A stretch of 64,000 bases of DNA, taken from the NCBI GenBank assembly GCA_900312665.1, contig ONZQ02000014.1:775924-839923 (forward strand), read 5' to 3'. The notes below the pieces were generated by a model. The model was given only the letters and a program-made list of their open reading frames with translations. It made no database searches and had not been told where the DNA came from. The DNA comes from Cephalotrichum gorgonifer. Its lineage: Eukaryota; Ascomycota; Sordariomycetes; Microascales; Microascaceae. The position numbers and the translations under genes are program-made. Shown here piece by piece: positions 35,070-48,226 of the stretch (its first letter is position 1; each line of letters starts with the position of its first letter).

Positions 35070-36805
35070 GCCAGACCCAAGCAGGAGGAGTGTATGTACG
35101 AGTACGTATGTGTACGGAGTGCTTGCTTTGGCACCAGGAGGTGGTGATCTGCGTGTACGAGTAAGAGGGTCCATGGGACGCTACTTTACACGAGTAAGAC
35201 ATGGACGACCCAAAGGAAGGTGCCATCCCCACACCCCCTACTAAGGAACAAGTATTATTATAGGCTCCAGAAACAACGAGCGGGGGCGACCCCCTTCCCA
35301 GGGTTCTGGTTCTGGGCGTCAGGTTTGTAATAGAACGGAATAACCAACCCACTCGGCCGGATCGAATTGAGGGCGATCCCGCCACAGGCGAGAACAGAAC
35401 CAGCGAACCAGAGACGGCGGGACGGGTGGGCCAGTGCATTGATTTGTACTCGTGCCCCCATTTTCCAGTACACTCGTGCATATTTATTTCTTTCACTTCT
35501 CCAGCCGGTTCGCTCCGCCTCTCCGGTCCTTGTCCACGGGGCTGGGTCGATGTAGGTCGACACTGACCGACTGTTTAATGCACGCATCATAGCAGGGCGT
35601 CATCTGTGGACGGGGTACACTTACAAGGACGAGAATGCACTGATGCCGACACCGACGCCACCTGCCCGCCCAAGATGCACTCGCATCCAAGCGAGCACAT
35701 CACGCTATTCTCGCTTGGGCAGCAGGCAGTCGGTGCAACTTCTGTCCCAGACAAATAGATGTTGTTGTGAGGTACAAATACTGCCTGCGAGGGTGGTCGC
35801 TGGAGCTCTGGTTCCCAGATTGATTTTCACCATTTAGATGGTACTTTGCGGTACTTGCATGAGTACCGTAGCACTGGGGAGATATGGAAAGAGTGGGGCC
35901 AGCTGGTGGACTTTCCATCCGTTGTCACTTTCGTGTTCCACCAGGCGCCCCATGCCACACGTTGGTGGGGCCCTTGATTCTCGATTGCTCCCACGAGTAT
36001 GATTTAATATTAACGGAGCTCTATTTCGGGCACGTTCCCAGGGCACCAGGTTGATGGGAATGAGATCCTTACACCCGCAATCCCCAGGCCGAGGCTGCTA
36101 CCCGGCGCCAGGATCTGACTGCCTGTCTGTCTTGCCTTTCGGTCGCCTGGTCTGGGAGCCAAGCAACAGCTGGTATACAAACGGCAAGGTTACATCTCCG
36201 TCAAATCATGTCTCGAGAATACATGTAGCCACCGTTACGCTCTAACCGTATTTCAAGGATCTTTTATTGGGACGGTCTGTCGACCTTGCGACTGGACAGC
36301 TCGAGAATAAAGTGGGCACGAAACAATACTTGGACTAAAAACCCCAATACCCCCTTGATATTGGGCGATGTGAAGCAGCGGACAAGCGCCGTGGTCCTGA
36401 GACAAGTGCGTACTAATACTAATACGGTGGAGGTACCTAATCGTAGTACAAACCCGAGAAACTTGTAACGCCGACAATAAGCACTAACATAGGTTGGAAG
36501 GGAGGGGACAGGCCCCCTAAAAATGGAAATTGATTCTTTCTGCCGGCCTGGAACGCTGGAGCTATTCTTCACGTTCCACAAGTAGTCGCGAACATGTCAT
36601 ACGCGTACTTTCGTTACTTTTTACGGAGGCTTCCCGAGGACACGCAGATGGGTTTCAATCGAGATAACTCATGCACCGGTGGCGTCGCGCTCATGGCCAA
36701 ACTTGCTCTCATGCTCATTCATGCTTCGTGCCTTTTTCTCGTACTTGAACGAACTGTGATTGCCGTATCATTAAGTGGTCAGCGGTTGACATGTGCTGCA
36801 ATGAT

Positions 36806-36829
36806 GTACGAGTACCAGTACAGATACGC
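36806..36829 (+). repeat. GTACNN hexamer array, four units
   Basis: Units GTACGA, GTACCA and GTACAG, then ATACGC (one mismatch). Strict period of six. Confidence 0.75.
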
Positions 36830-38580
36830 TGGCGGCGGTCTCTGGAGGACCAATACTGAAGACATTTGGATGCGGGTCCGTTCTTCACTCTCCGTAGTAC
36901 TTGTACCTACTACTGATGACTCGATGGCAGGGAAGGTGCTTGAAGCGGAAGGTCCCGCCCGAGTTTAGTCAAGAGCCAAGACACGACAAGAAAAAGCCAA
37001 TCCCCCCGGTCCACCTCACCATTTCTTTCCTAGCGTCAATTTCCGTGCCCTGTGCAAAGCCAGGGTGCCTTGTTCCTTTTCCATATTTGTAATACTAAAG
37101 TCTCCCGTTTGAGAAGCCCCCTTTGGAATCACTCTGCCCCTTTCAAGCATCATGCTATTATTATCAGGGAGTCGTCTTCATCCCCTGGACGCGGCGTCCC
37201 GAGATGCCTGCCGGACAGGACTGCGGGCGTGATACGGGAATGCGGAAGTGGCGATGAAATGAGATCTCGTGAAAGGACTCCGACATGGGTACCAGGTGCG
37301 CACAAATGTTTTGTGCAGCCCATATCGTGGCCCATTGGTCTCACCCTGCGACGTCACAACGGGACGATGTCATCCGGCCTGCAAACCATTATGGCCTGCA
37401 GGTCGCCACATCTGGAACCATTCCTGGGAAAAGGAGTACCTGGAAAACTCGCACTCACACTCGCACTGCGAAGTATTTTCTATTTTCGATAATATGTAGC
37501 AGGTACTGTTCGTCGCACGTGTATCGGCCATGTGTACACTCGTCGACCTCGGTTTCACGGGGGTATATATCCGTTTTGGAACAGACTGTCGCACAAATGG
37601 GACGACACATGGGCGTGAAGAGACCAAAAAGAAAATTGTCAGAGGGGCGTGATGGGTAGGTGCTGGAAGGCCTTTGGGGCCTGGTTAGAATACATGCATA
37701 TATAGGGACGGATAAGTATATGCTCCTCCCAGCTAGGTCACGGCGGATTTGTCCTTATTATTTGGTTAACCTCCAAGCCCAAACAGTGGTGACAGGACTT
37801 GCTCTTCCTTCTCGGTGGCGTGTTTGCCCCGGGTCTAACGCCGCGAGAAGCAGGGAATCCGTGGCTCCAGTGGTGACAATGTCCGAATGGGGACCTGGGG
37901 CGAATCTCCTCTACCCGGCCCTCGGGGTATTACTTATGCCCCGAAATGTGTCGGCGATAATAACGGTCGGGTGCAAACATTAGTAAAACTCACCCCCTGA
38001 TCTAGGCCCCCCGGTCCCTTGTGTTGAAGTTGAAGCCATACGTCCGTAATGGACCATGGAGATCGGGCGATTCCTCAATATCTGAGGGTGGCGCGCATGT
38101 CACCCGCGCCCAAGAACCCAGTTTCAGTGCCCATGCTACAAGTGTTTACAGCCAATTCGAAAACGAGTACAAGCACATGTCGATTCTTGCCAGTATATAC
38201 TATTCCCCCGGCATAATCCCGGCCATAGTTAAAAACCCGTACCTCTGGACCGGATGTTGGACCCGAGGTCCGCCAGGATGCTACGTGTAATATGTGCAGG
38301 TCTCATTCCGGACCCAGCCCCCGCACGGAAGACACAGACTCGCTTTCCTTGAGAACACCCGTCGGAAACGGAAGGAGAAAAAAGGAAATAGGAACGAAAG
38401 CAAATGGAAAACGGCAGGGCCGTGCGTGGCGTAGGCGATGGCAGGAGTTCCACTAATGCTGCCAGACTCCACAGAATCTCCACTTCTATAAGATAAGGTA
38501 TTAAGGGAGCACCCACCACCGAAATATTGTTTTCTTCCCCACATGTTATACTGCCTGGAGTGAGCTACTCACTCTTCGTA

Positions 38581-38598
38581 GTACGAGTACGAGCACAC
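38581..38598 (+). repeat. GTACNN hexamer array, three units
   Basis: Units GTACGA, GTACGA and GCACAC (degenerate). Confidence 0.6.
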
Positions 38599-39440
38599 GT
38601 CAAAAGAAGAAAAAAGCAATAGCATAGGAAGAAGCAAGATCCGGAGTGGGTCCTACTCGGGAAAAGCCCGACAACCTGGGACGGCGTATCCCTGCTGCCG
38701 GACTCGGGTCCGAGGATGCGTCTTTGGACCTTCCTTTGCATGTTGCTACACCTCCCGAGTACTGGAAGTACGTATACAAGCAGAGGGCACCTTAGCTATT
38801 ACCAGTACGCGGTACAGAGTACGTGGCACCAGGAGAAGAAGGTCCGACCCGACCCTCCTACGCTATCGATACATCTCGTAATTATTGCCGGTGGCAAGAA
38901 ACGCCGCACCTGCCAAGTCGGGAGAGTTGGGAATATTATTTTAGTATTCATCTCGTGCATGTCACACCACCCGAGACTCTGTTCCCGTAAATGGGCTGAA
39001 GACAGGATAGGTCCAGTTTCGGGCAGCCAGAGGAACGCCACTCGGACGAGAACGAATCAGGAGGGCGTACATGTACCTGAACGAGTGCTTGGAGATGCAT
39101 AGCTCTTCACCGCTGCTTCCCTTTCCCCCCGTTTTCCTAGACGCCCACAGGACTGGCAGGCACGAAGATCAATCACAGCACGGGCGTTACCAGGCTGGCA
39201 ATTCGACCACACGAAATACGGCCACATACTGCTCTAAGTACAAATACCTGTACTTCTCGCATGGCGAACGCAAAGCCACCGCAGGTGATGGAGGGTGGTG
39301 ATAGGCCACTATTCGTGCCCGCAGATGGGAGAAGGTGCACTCGTGCCTTGCCCACCCCCCAAAGGTAACACTCTCCCCCCACTGGAAAGCCATGGAGAGT
39401 TTATTCTCCTTGTCGCAGATCCCGTCCAGCTGGGGGAAGA

Positions 39441-39459
39441 GGGGGGGGGGGGAGGGGGG
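39441..39459 (+). repeat. G12-A-G7 homopolymer tract
   Basis: Twelve G, one A, seven G in non-coding DNA. Confidence 0.9.
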
Positions 39460-39757
39460 GACCTCACAGTGTCCCCTTCCCTTCTTTTCTTCTCTTCTCC
39501 CGCTCGTGGCTCATGGCACGGGAGGGAATCCCCGCGTTTTGACCGTGGCGATCTCTCCGTAGTCGGGTGCTCGGACGGACATGCGGGGTGGTAACTGCAT
39601 GTAGCCCATGAGCGGCTCAGATGAGTGAGCACCCGAAGCAGCACTGTGCCCTGACGTGCCAGTACGCGCTCATACCCGTAGTCTCGACACTGGAGTGGGG
39701 ACCTGGGGTACCATTGTGTCGGGTGGTTTCTGAGCGATTCGCCAACCAAGGTCCAGC

Positions 39758-39792
39758 CACACGCACACACGCACACACCACACACACACACT
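39758..39792 (+). repeat. CA-dinucleotide microsatellite, imperfect
   Basis: CA repeats interrupted by CG and CC steps over about 35 bases. Confidence 0.8.
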
Positions 39793-40300
39793 CATATCCC
39801 GATGCGCCGCATCTTCATGGCGAAGTGAAGACACTTCGTGTTACCACACCAGGAACGACCCTCCCAGATCCTCACTACTTACTCAATATTACCCATTACA
39901 CTGCAGAAGCTGAAATGGGGGTCTTCCGCCAATGGTCCTTTTTTCCCTCAGTCTGCTCGATCATCTGCAATCATTCCGTCGCTGAAATCTGGATGCGAGG
40001 CTGGCATATATGGACTAAGAAGCGCACTAAAGCAGGCTTGGGGGGATATATATTAAGGGACTTTTGGGTATTACGGACAATTCAGAATTCCGTCACTCTG
40101 GTGACGCCCATGTCCTCGGGACCAACAGGAATGGTTTAGTATATTACTTGTACATCACACGTCCAGAGCGGCCAGACCAAGATCTGGATTATTAGATTCA
40201 ATTTCGTCTCGACCTAATACCCTCATTACCTGACTTCTCGGCTAATGACCTCAGACATACCACACGTACATATGTACACTATTATTACTTACAACAACAA

Positions 40301-40333
40301 GTACGAGATGACGAGTACACGTACGAGAACGAG
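40301..40333 (+). repeat. GTACNN hexamer array, degenerate
   Basis: Units GTACGA and GATGAC, a two-base slip, then GTACAC, GTACGA and GAACGA. A second array of the reverse-complement sense (CTCGTA repeats) lies 130 bases downstream at about 40437-40458. Confidence 0.65.
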
Positions 40334-41348
40334 CGTGATATCGTCTAGTCGACGATACTGAGGCTCCGTCACCTCCATGGTAGCAAACGGAGGGAGAACC
40401 AATCGGGCGGAACAAAGCGACCGACACTTCCATGTGCTCGTACTCGTACTCGTGATCGTTGCACCGATATCAACGGGGCCGGCCCGTTTGCGAAAGCCTG
40501 AAGCCACATTTTGGCGTTTCAGGCGAACGGAGAATCGGACCAGTCAGGAGTCGAAACATCAGCCCGTTCCATCGTCATCTGTGCCCAAGCGGCCGACAAC
40601 ACTCCCGCACCTCCTCGGCGGCTATCGAGCAAACAGATACAAGGGGTGGAATGCCTCCACGAGCCCAACCAGACACAAGCCGGATCGGAACTTTTTTTCT
40701 TGTTGATTATTATACGTAGTACGCATCGAGTAACGGGAAGGGAGGCGGCGCTTACACCCCCCCTTCGGCATCCCGAACGGGCCGGGCCCTTCCAGGAACA
40801 CTCCGTGTATCATTCGAGAAAACAACCGAGATATAGTAATGGCCAGCGGTTAGGAAAGTCCCATCGTCCGACAACTGTTGCAATGCGTTACCCCCACATG
40901 CGGGCGGAGGACTTTCCTGCGTCCCCGACCCATGTCGAGCAAGAGGTGCGTCGCATCAATGGCGGACCGGTGGGAGTGAGTTACCCTGGATTCCCTGATT
41001 CCGGAGGAGCCGTGGAGAGAGCAGATGTCGCCCTGCTGCTGCGCCCGAGGCACGGCCTTAAGGCCTGTTTCTGGTTGCATGAACCGCTCTACTTGTCCTT
41101 GGAGGGATGTGGGAGAGGGGGAGCATATGACGCGACATTTTCCAAGCCACCGTTTTCACCCCCTTACAAGAACGACGTCTATAGGTACTCCATACAACAC
41201 CCTTGTCCCTTTACAACGTCAATGGCGGGATGGCCGCCACATCGGGCGCCAAATAGCGGCCAAGATGGGGAACTCCCGTGCCCGTCTTTTTGCATGCCCT
41301 CTCAAAACAAATTCGAGCCCCACAAGCGGAGAAGCCAGGAGCCTACAA

Positions 41349-41378
41349 GTACTCGAACGAGTACTAGTACGAGTACGA
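41349..41378 (+). repeat. GTACNN hexamer array, five units
   Basis: Units GTACTC, GAACGA, GTACTA, GTACGA and GTACGA in exact six-base register; the second has one mismatch. Confidence 0.85.
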
Positions 41379-41561
41379 AGCAACTACGGAGTAGACTGCC
41401 ACGGAATCGATACACCGATGTGGAGAGTGCCGAGGCTTTAATATTAGGGGTATTATCTGGGCTTGATTCTACGGAGTATTCTCTTTGCATACAAGGATCT
41501 CTTCAAACAGTGACGAGCAAGCCACCGATTGCTGATCGCTATCCGCTCGTCGCGGGCTTTT

Positions 41562-41581
41562 GGGGGGGGGGGGGGGGGGGG
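41562..41581 (+). repeat. G20 homopolymer
   Basis: Twenty consecutive G, the longest homopolymer in the window, in non-coding DNA. Length is likely uncertain in any assembly. Confidence 0.9.
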
Positions 41582-43207
41582 TCTCCACAACGGAGAGCGA
41601 GAAGGCCGATGGGCGGGCCTCGGGTGGCTTGAATGTTTTCATGGGTTTGCAAAGAAGTGGAGCTGGATTCATCATTTCGAGTTGGGTGTTTCGTGGGGAA
41701 AGAAGAGAGACTAGAGCGGGAAGAGCGGATAGAGAGATTTGATGGTGGTCTCGGCGCCGCGCTATGTGCCTTTGATCCCTGTTACCATTTTCCTTTCCCT
41801 GACAAGTGTGTGTACAAGTACTGGTATTATTTGGCTTTGGCTGTTTCTTCATGAGTAATACTTGCACATTACCTTCGAGCAACTGCAATTCTCCGCCTCG
41901 TCCCCACCACCCTTGCCCAGTGCCGAGGCCAGGGAGGCGTTACGCTGGTCCCTTCTTTGTGACACAAAATTCACAGGGAGCTTCCTTCGACGGAGCTTCT
42001 GTATTTTCCGGCGATGGGACAACGGGTCCCGTTCTATCCCGAAGATAACGGCGATGTAGCGTTCCTCCACCTGATGGAACGGTCACCTCCTCTGTCTCCG
42101 CCTCCATTTATCTACGAATATGACGGGGGAGCCAAGATTTGCTTCAAAGCACTGCCCGTCTGATTTGTGAGGGTTTAAATGGGGGCATGTCGATGTTGGG
42201 AGCGTTCTCCGAGCGGGGGAACGTCCCGTCCGATTCATTGGCGGGAACAACCTTTGTTGAACAGTGAAATGGGGCCGGGCGCTACGCCGTTACTGGAACA
42301 TGAGGGGAGGTATGTCATGGGCGGGCGGCCGCTCCACACAGGACGCTAGTATCAGGGAACAAGTAGGAAATCAGTATTCGAGCACAGGCATGCTCCGTAT
42401 CTCAAGAGGACCCCCCCTGTTTGACGAACTGGACCCCTGCCGGACGCGAAATCGTCTGACGAAGATGGCTAGAGCCGTTCAGGCGGAAACAGGAGGAATG
42501 CTGACAAAATGATGACCAGGCGAGTTGAACCGCATCTGGAAGCTCAGTTCGAAGGCATCCTCTTTCCTCTGTTCTTGGCCCCCCCACGTATGGCACTGGT
42601 ACATGGCGAGAACCAACCGCTCTGCCCGATTGTGGTCCACCCCCGCTCAACTATCCTCAAGCGGCGCAAGACTTCAACCCCCGGATGCCTCTTCCGGCTG
42701 CGGCCCGAGACAAGATGACCCGCTTTTTCTCTCCTCTTCTGCACGCGCGGCATCGGGCCACACCATTCTCCCCTCCTTTCCAGTCGAGGGAGACTCGACC
42801 ACCCCCGTCGCAAAATGACTCGTAATGAACCCTTGTTTGTTGTGTCCCAAACAAAACCGTGACTCTTCCCTTTCAACAAGGCACTCTTACCTTGGAAAAC
42901 CCCTGTCTAGCTTCCCTTCGTATTCGGCTTCCTTCTTCCTTCCACTTCCCCTTCCGTTCGTGGGTTTTTCACTAATGCGACCCACTTCCCGTTTGCTCCT
43001 CCACCATGACCGATAGCCTGGAGGAGAAGTGGAGAAATGGAGATTCCCGTGATGCGTACTCGTTCTAGTATAATATTTGCTTTTATAACATGTCAAAGTT
43101 GTTCGCAACTTCGCGTGCGAGTATCCACAAGTATGTCCTTCGTTCTCAGGCTCCCTTTTCTCCAGGGGGGGAGCGTTGCGTAGGAAGCGCTTTCCCACGT
43201 TCGAAGG

Positions 43208-43219
43208 CCCCCCCCCCCC
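43208..43219 (+). repeat. C12 homopolymer
   Basis: Twelve consecutive C in the gene-free region. Confidence 0.9.
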
Positions 43220-44695
43220 GGCTCTCTTGTTACGCTGGTCGGTATCTCAATCTGAATAACCTCCCGTTCCTTCAACCACATTCCCAACTCAACGAGTATT
43301 ATTGCGCTCTCAGCTCGGGCATTCTCGAAGTGCACCTCGGCGGCTGCCGTTAGCCTTCTCCTGGCCGGGATCCCGTCCCCGTAGAAAAAGTGCCCAACGG
43401 AGCGAGAGCTCTCTTGGGACAAGCGGCAGCGGGGAGGGTTGGGCTCATTGATGGGAATGGGGATGGACCCGTCGGTTTGCCTGAGTCCGGCGCGGGTTTT
43501 CCTGATTGCTCCCCTAGGGAGGGTACTCGTCGCCCCATCCAGTATCTGGTCACGGCTGCCAGTCTGCCTGCTTGACAGAACGGGATGCATCTCAGACAGA
43601 ATGCCTTTACTGACAGTGCCTCTTTTCGGTGCACTCTGCCATGTTGACCTCGGGAAAGCGAGGGGACCGGTGCCGTTTCCTGGACCCTTTGCCTGAGTGA
43701 GCGGGCGAGCCGGTGTTCCAAACTTATGCCCCCGGGACCTTCACTTGAAACTGTGTTGTCCGCACGAGGTATCCTGGACGGACGCCAACTTCCCGGTGGT
43801 AGGAATGCTGAGGTGGAGGATAGCGGGCAGAGGCAGACCAGGCTCAATTTTGTCGCTACCGTGCCTCTGATCCTGCCGACAGAAAACAGCCAGGCACGCG
43901 GGCCGGTCTACGGCTGGACGTGAGGTCCCGCGCCCCGCGGACAACTCTGGACATAGATAGCCACGGTACTCGGCCTATTCCCCCTTCTCTGGAAGCCTGC
44001 ATACTGGGAGAGTTCTGTCTCTGGACTCTTTCCAGAATTTGCCCTGAATCTAGTCCTAGAGCTCTTTTGGGATACTAGCATGTTGCTAAGTGACCCAAAG
44101 GCTGAAGAAACGGCGAGGAGCGCCCTAGCAGACTTGGGAGAGACGGCAGCTTCCTCGAATCAGGTAAGACAGCATGAGGATGGCAGAGGTAGTTGATACC
44201 CTCCACAATAAATCAAGTAGATCGCATAGGTAGAGAAGTCTCAACTGGTATTCAGAGTATGCTTCGAACATTGGCCAATGTTTCCCCAAGGCTCATTCCA
44301 ACACCATCTCTCAATTGGCTTCTCTCAGCCAGACTGATGAGCGGATACGTCTGCCGATGACTAATCTACTATTCGCGCCGGATAAATTTCGGCCCGATCC
44401 ACCCGATGGACGGGACGTGATTGCCAAACATGAACACGAAAGCTCGAATGAAGATGACATACCACCAAACTCTGTCATCAATCACGGTTTGCTCGAACCC
44501 CCGAATCCCACATCGGCCTCCTACCATCCCGAAGACTCCCTCAAAGTCTTCTCTGCATCAGCTGCCATAATCTTACCTCATCGTCCCTCCGTTTTAACCT
44601 CTCTCCTGCCCCTCTTGCACGCCTCGCGCCCAGGACCGTGCAGAGTTCCCGACTGAGCGGCCAACTTATCCCCCTTGAGCCAAGCACACAGCTTC

Positions 44696-47600
44696 ATGCA
44701 ACAAGTGTTCTCCAACTCTTTAACCCAGATCGTGTCGGAACCACAGACCCCTAGGCCACTCTCAACAACCTCTTCCCAATATGGCTTTCAACCAGACCAT
44801 GCCTCCGGCTCAGGTTCTCAGCTCCGGTCTCCGAGTCCTCGCACCCCCTCCGTCGCGTCGGATGTCACTTCGGGCTTCGGCAGCGACTCCTGGGCCGATG
44901 GGATTGACTTTGAGCGGTTCAATGAGCGCCTGCGAGGACTAAATCTTTCTGATCGCCATCCGGGGCTGCAATCGCCGGGCAAACGCGTCTCTGACCACGA
45001 AAATGCCTCCTCGCATGTTGCGCGCACTCCGCGACGCCGTGTCGAATTCAGGGTCATCCCACGCGTAGGCGACGCGGCCCCGGATAGTCCTAGCATCACC
45101 GACTTCCCCAATGGTAAGCACGAGTCCCGTTACCGATCGAGTATCATGGCCTCGCGCGAAATTGCCGACTAACTCTGGCTTTTCGTCGCGCAGAGGTCCT
45201 TACAACCATCATGTCGTACCTACATCCCGAGTCGTACGCTGCAATGTCTCTCGTGTGCAAGCAGTTCAATGCTCTAGTCAAGAGTCCCTATGCCTGGAAA
45301 GCGGCCTTTCATCGCATGTACTCGACGCGTTCGTTGTCGAATGACGACGAGGTGGATGATATCTGGGCGGATGACGGAAACATTGTCAACCCTACTCACA
45401 GTCGTTACTTCAATCGCCTGACGAGTAAGGCAACCTGGCAAAGCGAGTACGTCCTCCGCAGCCAGCTCCTGCGAGGCCTAGCCCAAGGCAGACCGCTCAG
45501 CCGTGCTGTGAACAGCGCTGGTAAAGCCACAAAGCGTGCCCATGCCGTCATTACATATGATTCAAGGATTCCGTGCGTCATAACCAACCTATACGCGGAG
45601 TTTCCTGGTGACAAGCTTCCGCCAAGGGCCATGCATGGAGGCGCTGACATCGGACTGGCCTCCCTGAGCAACCCGGCGACGGGGAAGATGGACATCTGGG
45701 CTCGGGACGATATCTATACTCTTGGCCAGGTCGAGGATATCGCGCCCCACCTCGAACTCTACGGCGTGGCGGAAGGTCCGGCTGCTGGTCCGAATGTTAT
45801 GGACCTCAGCACGACCTACGGTTTCATCGCTGGCGAGGGCTTCCCTGGTGGTCATCCTTACTTCCGTCCTGTAGTCGGAAAGCGAGGCAGGGTCGTGGAC
45901 TATGGAAATCCACTCCCGGAAACCTACACCGACATCCCGCGGCCGCCCCCTGATGTTGAAGGCATGTCCAGTGTTTGGATTGCCAAAACCAACGCCATTC
46001 CCTTGTTGACAGGAGGCATGATTGGCATTTTGACAGGATCCACGCTTGGTATCGTGACTGCATATGCTTTGGGTCGTCACATTGGTGGCCGCCGCAGATT
46101 CGAAGACGGCGAGATGTCATGCCGTTGGGTGCTGAGCCCTGGAGTCCCCGTTGTGTCCATACGGGTAGACGAGAAATACTCTGCCCACCGAAAGGCTGCT
46201 GACCGCATCTGGGCCGTCGCTTTGAATGCTCTTGGCGAGATGTTTTATCTCAAAGACACGCCAAAACCGGTTGGCCAGCAGGCTCCGGGTCCCGAAATGG
46301 TGCGCAATGCCTATCTTTCGGGACGGACTGTGCACTGGCATCTCGTTGAACCGACCCGCCGCATGTCCAAGTCCCAGTCTGGCGAGGATCTCCTCCCGCC
46401 CCGCTCCTCCACCAACGCCATGGGCCTCGACTCGGACGGCTGGTTGGAAGAGGCCAGAAGTATATCAGCATGGCTTCTCCATAGGCCGACCTACTTCAGG
46501 TCGCGCTATCGGGGCTGGGATATGCGTAGGCGTCTTGAGGTGGACTTCGCGGCGGACGATGGGAATGGCGCTGGTGAGGCCTTGTTTTTGTTCGACTCAG
46601 GCCATGCTGAGGAATTGCCTGCCCGAGTCCAGCGATTTGCCAGGCTCACGCCTCAGAGTCCCGTGGGCAGCTCCGCGGCCTCGACGACAATTCCATCTCC
46701 AGAAGCAGATACTTGGCACGTTACTCAGGTGGAGCTTGGTGATGTCCACTCTTTGAAGATTACCACCTCGGCATTGGACTCGTCAACTTGTGCCCTGACG
46801 ACTCTCTCGGAAGATCCCCTTGCCATGGCTGACGTGGGACCGGTACCATCACCATCTGCTGCATATGAGACAAGCACGTCGCTTGACATTCCCGGGGGTC
46901 GATCTCGCTTCATCGCGGTGGGCACGGATAAGGGGAGCATGATCATCTGGAATGCTAGGGACCCGCATTCGTCCACCATCCCGCCCATCAAGGTGATACA
47001 TACGGACTCTCCCGAGGTCTCCTGCATCGGCTTGACTGCACTGTATGCCGTCCACGGAGGAAGTGACGGCCTTGTCCAGGCTTGGGACACGTTGGCTTTA
47101 ACAAAGGCACCCATCCGAACCATCAATACACGGTCCGGGAACCGGATCCCCCGACACCTGGCCCAGATCAACCCGGGGCTTCGGGCTCAGCAGTTCTCTG
47201 CCGCGACTGCGATATGCATGGACCCGGATGCGACGAAGCTGCGCGGCGTCGTGTCCTTTGGGGCTTTCATCCGATCGTGGTCTTATTGCTCCGGCGGACA
47301 GCCGCCGGCCGCTAAAAGGAAGGGAGGTTTGGACAAGGAGACGGTGCTCGAGTCTTCGGATCTGATGGAGCTTCAGGAGAGAAATTCGCAGCTGCGGGAG
47401 AAGTTTGGCTCTGGCGATCTCAACTTGACGGAAGAGGAAGCCCTCGTGTATGCCCTCATGGTATCGGAAGAGTCCCTAGCCCAAGATGAGGTCCGTCGCC
47501 TCGAGGCCGTGGAAGCATTACTTCTCACCAACGACGTCATCGAGGAGCATTCGTCCTCGTCCGGAGAGGGGAGCGAGGGCACCACGGGATTCGACATCGC

Positions 47601-47814
47601 CGCCCTGGCGTCCGAGGTTTCCGGGTCGTCGGATAGTTTTGCTGCCGACTTCTACCATGGCGGCGATCCGTTCGTGGAGGCAATCGGGCGGGAGCCCTCG
47701 GGGGCGAGCAGCCCGGGCGACTTCGAGTTCCCGATCACATACAAGAAGAAGGGGAAGAAGTCGAAGAAGGGAGGTGCCAACCGCGCCGCAGGTGCGGCGT
47801 CGTCGTCGTCGTGA
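44696..47814 (+). CDS. F-box / WD40 / UIM protein, Ufo1-like
   Basis: Exons 44696-45113 and 45194-47814 give 1012 residues in phase. After a Ser/Pro-rich N-terminus, the F-box begins across the splice junction at about residue 140 (EVLTTIMSYLHPESYAAMSLVCKQFNALV). The middle shows WD-type repeats (SRFIAVGTDKGSMIIWNA; YAVHGGSDGLVQAWDTLA). Near residue 885 is a good ubiquitin-interacting motif (EEEALVYALMVSEES), followed by an acidic/Ser-rich region and a basic KKKGKKSKKGG end. F-box plus WD40 plus UIM is the architecture of yeast Ufo1, an SCF receptor for Ho endonuclease and Rad30-type clients; orthology is inference. The first in-frame ATG is 44696; upstream is open but lacks ATG in frame. A polyadenylation signal lies about 400 bases after the stop. 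This is the second F-box gene in the window, unrelated to the first beyond the F-box. Confidence 0.87.
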
Positions 47815-48220
47815 CCGTAGACCTTTTGTTTCCTTCGCCAGGGCTGAGGGAAGGCGTTCCTGATAGTATCGCCTCGGACCATGGAACCACGGCCCGGAGA
47901 GAGGAATCTATCAGTGGGCTCGCCTTTGCCACTCTGTTCCTCGTCTGATTTCTATCTCGCGGTCGATTTCAACCTGTTCTCTTCGTCGCCTAGCCTGGAG
48001 TTATACGCTACTTGCCACACAGCACAAGCTAGTAGTCCCTCGTCAATATCGGGCCCTCTTTGTCAATCTCCCTCCCATTCTGGGTGGGATTTATATGTCC
48101 GTCTTAGTTTAGTTTGTCCCTTCGCCAGCTTGTATCTACCCTACCCTTCGTGGTCTCCCTCCTTGGGGGACTGAGCGTTCTAATATCGCAAGCTTTCTGC
48201 GCACGCCTTTTTTTTTCATC

Positions 48221-48226
48221 AATAAA
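48221..48226 (+). terminator. AATAAA polyadenylation signal of the Ufo1-like gene
   Basis: AATAAA preceded by a T-run, 407 bases after the stop codon. Confidence 0.45.

Larger units (their letters stand above)
33906..44695. other. 10.8-kb gene-free region rich in GTACNN arrays and G/C homopolymers
   Basis: No gene could be supported on either strand. The region is not AT-rich, so it is not obviously a RIP-mutated repeat island. It holds most of the period-six GTACNN arrays in the window (listed separately where clear), two very long G runs, a C12 run, and a CA-repeat at about 39758-39792. Many frames of 60-370 codons are open by chance in this GC-rich sequence; those crossing the arrays translate to Thr-Ser or Val-Arg repeats. 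Confidence 0.5.

Noticed and set aside
40511..41632. 373-codon open frame on the plus strand in the gene-free block
   Set aside because: It does not begin with ATG, has no family resemblance, crosses a GTACNN array (read as Thr-Ser repeats) and runs into the G20 tract as poly-Gly. Chance openness in GC-rich DNA is more likely.
44315..44656. Open frame just upstream of the Ufo1-like gene
   Set aside because: It starts at a TTG, is in a different frame and shows no splice signals that would join it to the F-box exon; probably leader sequence.
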